From Bryoerythrophyllum caledonicum (taxonomy: Eukaryota; Streptophyta; Bryopsida; Pottiales; Pottiaceae): a stretch of 64,000 bases of DNA. The notes below the pieces were generated by a model that was not told the origin of the DNA, did no database searches, and saw nothing but the letters and a program-made list of their open reading frames with translations. The stretch spans positions 15,223,297-15,287,296 of the forward strand of contig OZ020517.1 of the NCBI GenBank assembly GCA_963971425.1, read 5' to 3'. Shown here one piece after another: positions 1-10,645 of this stretch (its first letter is position 1; the number at the start of each line of letters is the position of its first letter). The translations under genes and the position numbers were made by a program.

Positions 1-115
1 GTCATCAACGACGAAGACCAATTGCAAAAAGGAAAGTCACAAGTATGTTTTAAATCATGAATCAATTAGAAATTTTACACCACAATGCAAAACTGTAATC
101 TAAAAAGCAAAAAAC

Positions 116-3100
116 TTACTTACACCGTCTCTTGGGAGCGGTCTTCACTTCCGGATTGTCATCATCAACCTCCAATGGGCGCTTGCGAGAACCCACCTCC
201 ACCGCCGATGCCGGTGCCGACTCCACCTCCACAATATAAAGAATCAAAGGGCGAAGGATTTCCTCAACCAAATCCGTATCCTCCTCCAATGCCAAGATGT
301 GGCGCTTGAGGGCCTTCCAGGCCTTGATTGACGCCCTTTCAGAAAACAAGTATGTAAAATAAAATAAACAACACACCTGAGAGATAAACAAAAATAATAG
401 AAGTACAAAATAGACTAACCAGTAGATGCTGTGATGTCTAGCACGATGTTGTCCTCCTGAGTGCAAAGATCAATAAGGGCCTCCATGAGGTTGCTGGACT
501 TCTCTCGTGCACCACGGCTTGGATTGTTTCTCTCCGCCCTCATGGTCAGACTCTCTTGTGTGATCAGATTGGTCAAGTGACCATCTGAGGACAACTGAAT
601 CCCCTCCAACTACAGCTCCATTCTATCATGGAAAGAGAAAGGAATCGCTGGCTCCAACAACCTAACAAAGCACTTCACTAGGAAGCACTTGTGAGTGCGT
701 CCATAGTGGCCATCGCAAGAGAGTGGCAGCCCATTGATGGCAAACCACTTCATCTCCTCTACGAATCCCGCCCAAACTGCCCAGACAAGAAGTTCATTGG
801 AGATGAACTTCGAGTCCGGGTAGAACACAATAAGTGGTGCGCCGTCACAAAGCAATGCCCCATCCATCTCAAAAGCACGGTAAATCCAATGAGATTCTTT
901 CTTACCCCCTTCCGATAATTGGGTTGGAAGCTTATTCCAAACGTCGCGTCCGTCACCTATGCCAGGGACAAACAAATCCTCCGGGACGTCGAACAGTACC
1001 ATGTCCACCAAACCAAGTGGGCAATCCAATGACTTGTGGCGCCGGAGCTTCAATCCTGAGTGCTCCTTTAGAAATTCACGCATCTCAATCCAAACTGGCG
1101 GATCGTCACCCTCCCCAACGACACTGTCAAACAAAGGCATAATGGAGAGTGCACACTCACACATCACCTTCACTGCAACAGAAGACTCTGCAAGGTCACT
1201 CACCGGGATGGAGTAGACCGCCTGTGAAGGCTTCGCGACAAAAGTAGAGGGGCGGCTGCTAGCGGAGGGTGATACACCCATGGTGAGCCACGGGTGGAAG
1301 GATTGCAAATCCATTGCGCACTCTAAGCTGAGTAAGGAGCTTCTCAAGCCCCTCCTTTGCCACCAATGCCGCAAGTTCCTTATACCTCTCTCTAGTCTCT
1401 TTCTTCTCCTTCTTTGCCGTCTCCTTCTCTAGTCTGGCAGCCTCTCACTCCTACATCTTTATCGCCGCCTTTGCTGCCTTCTCAGTAGCCTTGGCCTTGG
1501 CCTTCTCAGAAAGCTCCTCGGCCGCAGCCACGAGAGCCAGAGGCAAAGGAACCACACCTCCATCTATGGATGAGACATGGACAGATTCGTAGGCCACACG
1601 TAACTAAACCTCATCCGTTAGGGTGGGGTCGGCCTCCCTCATCTCCAAGTACCATGGACACTAGACAAGGTGGTGAACTGAGAATCGACACCTCTGACTA
1701 TCCGTAAAGATGCAACCCGGTGTAGAAGTGTCCATCCACTTCGTGAAGCGGATGGGCAAATCTGCGGACGTCAGGGCTCCATTCACTACCAGCACCCTCC
1801 AGAAGTATCGCATGACGGCCCGCTTCACAACCTTCTCGCAATCTCCCTATGCCATGAACTCCTCCCACTTTGAGTAGGAGCCGCCCTTCCCGATGTGGCT
1901 AGAGAGTACCTTTGTCCATAGCATCATACTCTTTGCCTCCATCCACTTTCCAATGCTTGGAATAGGATTTGGAAGCCCTCCCGTCTGGAGAACAATGTTG
2001 TCCTCGAGGACAATTGAAGCAAAGAGTTTCTCGCACTCTTCCTCGAGCTACAGTAACGTACACAAATACTTAGAGTCTTATAAGAGACAAAATGATACAT
2101 AAAAATAAAAATAAATTGAGTGGATGATTGTACCCCAGCCCAGAATGCAGTCTTATCGATCCAGCCATGAAGAGCCTTGTCTGAGGCCGGCGACGTAGGA
2201 AAGTTATACTCGGATTTGCTGCCTTTGCTCATGTTCCACCATCTACACCAACGTCCCTTAAACCTGACAGCTACCTTCGTGGTGGCAATCAGCTGGAGCT
2301 TCTCTGTCGTCATCTCAGGCCGCACTTAGTACACGTCGAAATGACGATTCATCTACAACACTATACCGTCAGTAAAAATTAAATGTCATCAATCACATTA
2401 CAAGAATTCAGCGGGTACAAATCAAACAATGGTGACTAAAACTCTACCTCCCTAAACAAATCCTCCCCGTTAGTTGGGTTGACAATTGCCAACATCCAGT
2501 TCAGCTGAGTCTGACACGAGATCTTCTTCTTCTGCACGGCATCCGCGTATCGATTTACCAACTCTACAGCATTGTCAAGTCGATCTTCGCCAACACCCGT
2601 GACCAAAATGTCTTTAAACTTCTGAATTTGCTCCTTCTGGACCGCAATAAGGTCACGCTGGGGAGAACAAGAAAGTCATTAATCATTAGAGAACGTCAGA
2701 CGGAGGTAAATTTTATATAACAATTAATAACACAAAATTTAGGGTGGTTAAATACATACCTCACTCATAAGCTTCACAAACGCCTCTAACGTCATATGAT
2801 ACCACTTCTTCACTCCCTTCTTTGACCACTCGAGCACACTAGCCTCATAATCGTCTTTACTAATAAGTCTCTTTAGCTGCTCGAACTCCAAAAGCCCAAA
2901 GTGCTGGATTTGCTTCACTTCATGCGTGAGGTGTTGCGATACATGATCGGACTCCTTTTGTCTAAAAAATTAAACAATTGCAACAAATAAATACAATATA
3001 CGTTCAACAATTGAATGACCTGAAATTAAAATATACAAAGTCACAAACTTGGAACATACCTATTCCAATCTGTCATTGCGTTGAGCAATATGTGTTGATT

Positions 3101-5650
3101 TTCCATGGATGGCTCGATTACCATAGCCCTCACAGGCTGATGGAAGGTGTAGTCCGTGGGGTGTAATTGAGAAATTACCTCAGACCATGCCATGTGGCAG
3201 TGATTGCCATCCCACACAAATAAGAACTTGTCGGAGAATGCGGCGTATTCTGGCCAACTCTTTAGTAAAGCTTCGAACTTTTGATCCTCTTCCTGCCAAA
3301 GTCGGGACCACGCTGCTCGGTCTATAGGAATCACCTGCTACTCCATCAACAAGAAGTTCTTCAACGACACATAGAAGCACGCGGATCTCGGTCGGTAGCC
3401 CTTCACGAACTCTCCCTTCAGCTTCTCCACATCACTTCTTAGTGGAAGCCTGACCTTAGTCATGGGAACCATGCGGCACAAAGGAATGTAGAGGTTACCA
3501 ACGCAGAGGTTCATGGAACTCTGCATAACATTATAAGAGGTTCCACGAATAGACCTCCGCATTGCTTGCAATGTTGAAGCCAAGCCAAGCTCGTCCATAA
3601 GGTTAGTGATGCTAGCCTCTGTGCCCTCATCCACCAGCCCCATGCCTACCTCCGTAGAAGGGGGTTTTGGCCCGATAGCCTCCATCTATAACAAAGAAAA
3701 GTAGTCAGCATTATAAAGGACCTATATAACTATGCTACAAACAGATTTGATCTCATGACCCCGAGTATTGCCACATATTCCTTCCCATAGGCTATTTGAA
3801 CGTTGATCCCCACCTAACATGCCATTATTCTCTTTCCCCTCTCTAGACTCCACCAACCCCGACCCTTAACCAACAACCAACACTAGATGACTAGAATACA
3901 TTGCACCATCTCTAACATTGACACCCACCAAAATCAATACTTTGAAGTTTAAAAACACACCGTGTTGAGGCTTGTTCCTGTTGTGCGCTCATCCCGATTG
4001 CTCCCTCCCTCATCAAGTCCACCGAAATGTACGATCTCCGTACCTAGTAACACCTGCACACACGATAGATAGACATTACATAACATTAATAACATAACGA
4101 CTTGAACCAAATTTTCAGCAGCATAGGGTTGAGTAATTTTTTTTAAATCTATAACGTTTGAAACGAGTTTCGGATCCAAAACCCATTTTGAGGGTCAATT
4201 TTTTTCCAAAATCTGTGACCTATGAAAGGAGTTTCGGGTCCGAAACCCATTTGAGGATCAAATTTTTTTCAAAATCTGTGACCTTCGAAACAAGTTTTGG
4301 GTCCAAAACTCATTTCGAGGGTCAAATTTTTTTCAAAATCTGTGACCTTCAAAACGAGTTTTGAATCCGAAACTCATTTTGAGGGTTAGAAAATTTTCCA
4401 AAAATCTTTGACTTGCTCATACTACAGCCCATATCTTCACTTTTATGAAAGAACAAGAATACGTTGACAAGTCCCACAAGACCCGAGTATGGAAGAAAAG
4501 AATACATCTTTGGTTGTATTCTCCATCCTCTTCGCACGAAGCTCCATCTCCCCCACAAACTGTATTGAACTTCTGATACGCTTCACCTCAATCTAGAAAA
4601 AAATTGATGCTATTTCACTCGTATTTGTTCGTCACATCGCAATACCCCAATGATAAATGAGTTCGGTCGACCTTGAAGCGACGGGCGTAAATAGGCGATT
4701 GCGAAATTTCGGCCGGTCTTAAACTGAGCGATGGCATGTTTACCCCCATCCGAACTTCGTCCCATCCAGGGCCTTGGATTTGGAATTTAGGGTAAGTTCG
4801 TCGTTTCGGTTTAACACGGTGAAGAAGATGAATACATATTGACAGAGTCACAAACGTACACAGGACGTGAAAGCGAGCAAAATCATTATCTACAAAGAGC
4901 TCTTGTCGTTATACACTTGTACGGTATGGCATTTACTAAATTTTAATGAACGAGAGCCACTATGAGGCTATAATGTTGACAGGGACAAAGAAAATAGAAG
5001 CATTGATTGAACCGTACATGTTTCAGTGGGCATCCCCCCATCTTGGTTTGTACAATCGAAAGGTCCTTCGTGCTTCCATGATGATTCTTTGCTTTTGTAG
5101 TGGGTGTCTTAGAGAATTGATGTTTTTTTATCCTCGAAAACTCTGATGGATTACCTAGTATTCCATATGCCTCACTTCCATCGCTACTTAGGCATTCAAA
5201 CTCATCTACATTGTCTTCAGCACCCTCATTTCCATGCAATGAGCTCTCCGAGGAACTGGACCTAGCATACTCATTTGACATGTTGACTTGTATCGGCTCT
5301 TCTTCGTCTCTATTCTCACGAGAATGCACGAAACTAGGAATGATCTGAATAACAAATAGAGAGACAGGAGTGAAAGTCCGAAATTAATATGTGTGATTCA
5401 AACCTCAATAAAATGGCCAAAACAAGTCATACTAAACAAAACGTATCACAACCCGTGATTCGACAAGATGTGGTCTTTTGTGAACACTTGACAAATCTCT
5501 AAATCGCTCAATTCATTCCGGTGTCCCAACTTCTCTATTCTCGGCAGCCAACAATGCCTCCTATTGTGGTCGGTACTTTTGCGCCCGCTTCTACTTCGGA
5601 TTAGAGAAATTAGTTGTTCGTCTCTTACGTCCGCCTCTCTTAGTCATCAT
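116..5650 (-). pseudogene. ParB-like / N4-N6 DNA-methyltransferase-like fusion, decayed multi-exon gene
   Basis: The coding path starts at ATG 5648-5650 (basic, MMTKRGGRKRR), then an acidic Ser-rich exon (about 5030-5346), small exons near 4570 and 3960-4053, and a long exon 3060-3685. Further exons lie at 2760-2963, 2448-2657 and about 2131-2352, and from about 2050 down to 116. Splice phases agree across 3060/2963 and 2760/2657. Near 3190-3225 the reading VWDGNHCHMAW resembles the DGNHR core of ParB/sulfiredoxin-like folds. Near 980-1000, VDMVLFDVPEDLF sits where methyltransferases have DPPY (motif IV). Near 430-520, 'REKSSNLMEALIDL' is followed by VLDITASTG and a split RHILALEED, matching motifs X and I of the N6_N4_Mtase fold in its permuted order. 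A coiled, Lys/Glu/Ala-rich stretch (about 1380-1530) separates the two modules. In-frame stops lie at 3338 (TAG), 2326 (TAA), 1847, 1661, 1604 and 1451 (TAG) and 1445 (TGA), with more in the first exon. There are frame breaks near 1350 and at the 335-420 intron. Terminal PKRRCK could be a nuclear signal. The fold call is from motifs read by eye. Confidence 0.7.
4150..4400. repeat. about 64-bp tandem repeat, four units
   Basis: Units begin near 4158, 4224, 4287 and 4351. Each has the order 'GAAACGAGTTTCGGATCC', 'AAACCCATTTTGAGGGTCAA', a T run, then 'CCAAAATCTGTGACC'. Units differ at several bases. The array lies in what would be an intron of the minus-strand pseudogene, so it probably arose there or inserted there. 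Confidence 0.85.
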
Positions 5651-6137
5651 CCGTACAAGTACCTATCTGCTCTCCACCTCTCACTCAACATCCCAGACTT
5701 ACTAACACACTAAAGAACTATAGCCAACGCTCCCTCCACTCAGCCCTTGTATCATCAGTCTATTTCTGCCAGTTTCAATCCTCAACACAATAGTAAGTAC
5801 TATATCAATGATTGTTGTTAGACTTTATTTTGAATCTTGATCGTGGAGTCGTATATTGACATACTTCTTCTATTTATTGTTTGCACCGATGCAAACTTTG
5901 GATTTTTGAACTTAAATATGGTACAACGTGAATAACGACGGTAAACAAGGCTCACAAATAGAATATGACTTTTAACCTCCAATGGAAATTCTATAAATAT
6001 TTTCTATTGTAATGCATGGCATTGCTATACAAAGTTTACTTTCTTTTTGAATTTATCATATTTGACTCTAACGAGGCCAAAATGCTGCGGAATGATCATT
6101 TATTCTAAAAATATATGATTTCTCTATATTCAAAATT
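5651..6137. promoter_or_regulatory. divergent intergenic region between the two decayed element genes
   Basis: About 490 bases separate the minus-strand ATG at 5650 from the first plus-strand ORF at 6138. The likelier transposase start is ATGGCGTCT at 6249. The stretch is AT-rich with no ORF. If the two genes belong to one element, both promoters must be here. I do not see a clear TATA box that I would commit to. Confidence 0.4.
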
Positions 6138-9100
6138 ATGACAATTATCTTATTTCAACGGAGAACGCAAACCATTTCTTCATCTCTTTCACTGAACAAT
6201 TTTTGTCACTTAGCAGTCGCTCTCGCATTGATTTTGAGATCAAAATACATGGCGTCTCTAACTTCCTATCAAAGGGGCGTCCCACTTGTCATGTCTGTAG
6301 GTGAGGATGACACTATCATTGTGCCCGAGTCCTTGCTTTCTATTCGTTTTAGTTATCGGAGTGGTACGATTCATGTTGAGCAAGACGTCTTTGATAGTGA
6401 TGGTGTTCACCAGCAGTCTATTTATCAAGTGAAAGATCAAAATGCAGACCGCTTTGTCTGGAATTTGGGTCGCGGTTCGTTCAAAGTGTACGGTGTCACC
6501 GATGCTTAAATGTCTCGTCATGCGCCAACTGTCGTTATGTCCCCTCCGGACAATTCTGGTGATACGGTGTTGGTACCTGGTTTAGGCACCAGCGCTATCC
6601 CAAGTGTCTATATTCTTAGCGGCATAGAGGATGAGGACCTGTCCGATATGAACCTAGGAGAGTCAAGGAACCCCTTCAAGTCTCAAGAATCGGTTCATCT
6701 TGCTCTTTCCTCCCCACTTCCTTCAAGATCCCAAATGTCTCGAGCTATTTCCACAGGAAAACCTCGAGTCTATTTCAATTCGAGAAACGCCCGTAGCATA
6801 CTTATGCATGTCTATCAAACATGTAATAGGAGAGGGTCCACGTCCAAGTTGTCAAAAATTGATATTAATAGTCTCGATTTGAACCACTTGAAGTATCTGC
6901 CACCAAAATATGATGGAGACATGACATTTGAACTACCACCGCTTCCAAAGGGAATTCCTGTACAGTTTGGAGGCGGCCTCGATGGTATGAGTAAACAATT
7001 TGACGGTCACACGTGGTGCAGAACAATGACTACAAATAACAAGAATGATTTTGGCCTCACGTACCGCAAATCAGTATGTACGGGGCATTTACAATGCCCA
7101 AACATCACTTGTGACTATATATGCAGAAACGAAGGACGTACAAATCAAACCGAGTGGAGCAGGTTCGCCTTCACCCCATTTCCACTCATCGGAGCACCAT
7201 CCGACAAATCTACACTAGCATGTAAGCTGTGTCAAATCCCTCCAATTTGTCTTGCTCTCTGTGATGCCCAAATTTATTATGTGACCTCTAGTGATCCTAA
7301 GCGCACACGCGCTGCTATCCAGTTGGAACATCATCATCATTCAATCTCCAAAGGAATCGATTAAACAACAATGGACCTCATGCACGACTGCGTTGCGAAG
7401 GAAGTTCAGCGTATGCCCAAGGCTACTAACTCAGCAATTATCATGACTACAAGCAAGAATTTCCTATCCGACTACTTGATCCGCCCCAGTTCCGCATCAA
7501 CGAACCTCGAAGTAGCATCTATGGATGTTGTCCTGGATCAGTTCGAGACTCTCTCGTCTCCGAACATAAGGAATCTAGTGTCAACGTGTAAGAGGTTCTA
7601 CAATGGAGGGAAAATGTAATGAACAACATCATGGAGTTGAAGGAGTCGTCCAAGTTTGTATTCATCCATGAAAACAAGTTCCCGGGGCAATCCAAAGATA
7701 AAGTTTTTGTTTTTAAAATGTCCGTGGATTGTCCAGGGAGTGGTGTAGACCTTGTTAAGCGTATGCAACCCGGGAAGGACCTTGAAGATTGTTGGTTGAT
7801 GTTTGATCATGTCAAACGGGTAAAGGACTAGACTACTATGGGATGTCATGTGTACGACAGTAAGTATTGTAGAGTCATGACAATCGCCATGTGTGATATG
7901 CAATCCGAGGATGCTCAAGCGCAACAACTATTTTGGGAGAACTTGAATGATACAATGAAGTACCATGGCCTTGCGGAGACGAACTTCAAAGGCTTTATGG
8001 CTAACAGCGCTGGAGCAAATTGGCATGCCGTACGTCGAGTTTATGGCAACGAGGACATGGACAAGCCCATGGATAATAGAGAACAAACATGTTTATTCCA
8101 TTGGATTAAGTGTCTTCAGCGAGCCACCACCAAAAACATTCTTCCTGGCTTTCAAGAGCAGCACATTACTCTCTGCAAGACCTAGAAAAATGCAAAGAGA
8201 CAAGAGGAGGCTGAAGCTCAATAGAACGTAATTCGAGCATGGTGGATATCATCCGGTGCCACTACGGAAACCGGGCGTCGTGCTCTAGAAGATTGGATGG
8301 CATTTTGGCACTTCCGTTATCGATAGTGGGGCAGAGCCATGCAACTTGTAAGTATTCTCCCAATCTTCTATATTTTACATTTCAATACATTCTTACGTAG
8401 TAATTTGAAATATGTAATGACAATTGGAGTGTCTTCGTAGGATCTCACGGTTGACGAAAGAGCCGACATGCCTTTGTGCAACCTTGCCGAAATAGTCCAC
8501 AACCGTTGGCTCCAACAATCCGGAAACACAATAACATGTCTCTACGTTGCAACAGTAGACGACCTCATCTGTGCCTTCATGCAAATCATGTCGTATCGGG
8601 CATGGTTGAAAGGAGGCATGTCAGGAAAAGATCCGCACAAAGGGACACTTTGGTTGCGATCCGCACAACGTTCGGGTGATCCAAAACTCATAGCTGAGGC
8701 TGTAAGGAACTTCCATGGGGCCGAGGATCTACAGACAAGGACGGGCGGCCTAGAAGGTGCCGATATTTTTGAATCTACCAAACGGAAGCTTGACATGCCA
8801 TCAGGGTCTGGCCACGATTCCCACCAATTGGATACGGTGAACTACTCTCTCCCTGGCGATGGCAGAAGAGTCACTCGGGCGCGCATTGAGGAGGTCCTCA
8901 GCGTACATGACTCTGGAGTCCAACACACAACATCCGTTATGGAATCAAAGTGTGATCTATCCAAGTGGCACATTGCCCGCCTCCAGAAGAAGTCCGCTCG
9001 AAAATATCAAGCCTTGCAAGCTCACACTGCGTAGTCCTCCAACACAAAAATAGCGCGTGGGAGTCATGGAACTCTAGCCCCCACATATGCCGGTATGAAG

Positions 9101-9805
9101 AAGGATTACAAATTCCCACAGAATGTTGCTGCTGAGTTCTGGTTTTGTCCCGATGATATTGGCCGGTGTGTTAAGGGATCGAAGAAACCGTTTGTGGTGG
9201 ATTGGCCAACAGTTCCAATGACATGGCTTGTAAAGCGTGGCACTAATTTAACACTGAAGGAGGTACTAGCGTTGGAGGAAACAGGTTTCCAATTGCAACA
9301 ACGTGGAGCTCTTTCTCCACGAAGACAATTTCAAGTGTCTATGGACATGCCACTTCCGCAATCAGACTTTCCCACTCCACCGAATCCGAATTCTTACCAC
9401 ACCTTTAGTTACGGCTATGTAATTCGTAGAACGACGGATGCTCCCTTGATTGAGCAACGCAACAAGTGGTCAAACACTGCTATTATGAATAATTGCTACG
9501 TCTCCAACCTCTTTGCAATACCGTACCCAGGATGGGAATGCGTTATCACTCTTGTAACAGGGAAGGAGAAGTCCTATTGCGTGACATTCACGGACCTGCC
9601 AGGGTGTTCGTGCCCTGAGTTTTTGAAGATGCAATCGGGGGCGTTGGGGAAGGGGAAATCGATGTATTGCAAGCATGTGTATTACATCTTACGATACCTA
9701 TGTAAGCTGGACTACCATGAGGAATTATTCATGCATGCTCCAAGCTACAGCTTTAATGAAGTCATGCACATTCTAGAGCTTGCCAATATCGCTGAAGAAG
9801 CGTGA
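6138..9805 (+). pseudogene. MULE-like transposase with SWIM zinc finger, decayed
   Basis: One reading path runs from about ATG 6249 to TGA 9803-9805, with an intron at 8348-8440 (GTAAGT...GTAG). The N-terminal part has a Cys-rich region (7080-7250: CTGHLQC, CDYIC, CKLCQIPPIC). The middle (7640-8120) has a pattern typical of the MULE DDE core: MFDHVK, then MTIAMCDMQSED, then FKGFMANSAGANWHAV. The C-terminus has a SWIM zinc finger: CSCPEF near 9605, then MYCKHVYYI near 9662 (CxC...CxH). The gene is broken by in-frame stops at 6507 (TAA), 7362 (TAA), 7829, 8183, 8222, 8324 and 9032 (all TAG), and by one frameshift near 7617. It would cut and join element ends if intact. It diverges from the ParB/methyltransferase pseudogene. 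Terminal inverted repeats were not found: the left end would lie outside the window. Confidence 0.85.
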
Positions 9806-10525
9806 CGAAAGCGAAGAAGTCATAGTTTTTTTTAATATCTACAATTCTAGATTGCTCATAGGTAGCGTCGCGGAATACATGTTAAATTACTATTGGATTT
9901 CATGACTATAATTAATACTCATCAAAACTCAATTAATGTATCTATTAATATTGATATGAGTAGTAAATTGTCATACTCCACATCCACTACCATTTGCAAT
10001 GGTGAATTTTGGACTCAATTTTTTCAAAATAGACGGTATTAATTTCTTTGGAAAATTTCTAGGGATTTGTCTACGTCATACCTATGAATTGCCAATGTGA
10101 TTTCCCGGTAATACATGGATGAGACCTATGTAATGTATTGGTGATACCCGTTTCATACCAATGAGATACCCATGTAATACCTATGCAATACTCGTCATGT
10201 CTAAATCACTACGATTTATAAAAAAGTTTCGTACATAGTGTACGAACTTGACCACTTTGTACAGTATCATAGTATGACGTTGTCATTCACTATGCAAAAA
10301 AACTCTTTTGAATCTTAATATGACTCCTTACAATGAAGATTTTTCAAATTTTTGAATAAAAAATAAATTAGAATCCAAGCACGGGAAGAGAAGAAGGCTA
10401 CTTTCTTATATTAGTAAATTTTCCAAAATATGTCTCCAAAATATGCAGTTCGACTAAATTACCCAAATTTTCACATTTTTCCAAAAAAAATGATGTTTTT
10501 TTTCTCCGATTTCGGACATTTTTAT
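9806..10525. other. AT-rich stretch with no gene; dispersed 'ATACCCATGTAAT' repeat
   Basis: No coding region seen. At 10070-10190 short motifs of the type 'CATACCTATG', 'GATACCCATGTAATACC' and 'GGTGATACCCG' recur. They match the same family at 33240-33345 and, inverted, at 32045-32390. This may include the right end of the MULE-like element. Confidence 0.5.
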
Positions 10526-10620
10526 GCTCACCGCTCGCCACTCGTTGCTCACCGCTCGCCACTCGTTGCTCACCGCTCGCCACTCGTTGCTCACCGCTCG
10601 CCACTCGTTGCTCACCGCTC
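10526..10620. repeat. 21-bp tandem repeat, about 4.5 copies
   Basis: The unit GCTCACCGCTCGCCACTCGTT is repeated head to tail with essentially no divergence between copies. It is GC-rich in an AT-rich setting. It reads through as a repetitive peptide on either strand, which I do not take as coding. Confidence 0.95.
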
Positions 10621-10645
10621 ACAAGATAGCGTTGCTGCAAAGTAA

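Noticed and set aside
116..9805. Idea that UAG is read as glutamine in this organism
   Set aside because: DDI1, the acyltransferase, the RRM gene and others have normal structure and stops. Decay of methylated CAG explains the pattern more simply.
10526..10620. Regular repeat that could suggest a CRISPR array
   Set aside because: No spacers between units and a plant nuclear context; it is a plain 21-bp tandem repeat.
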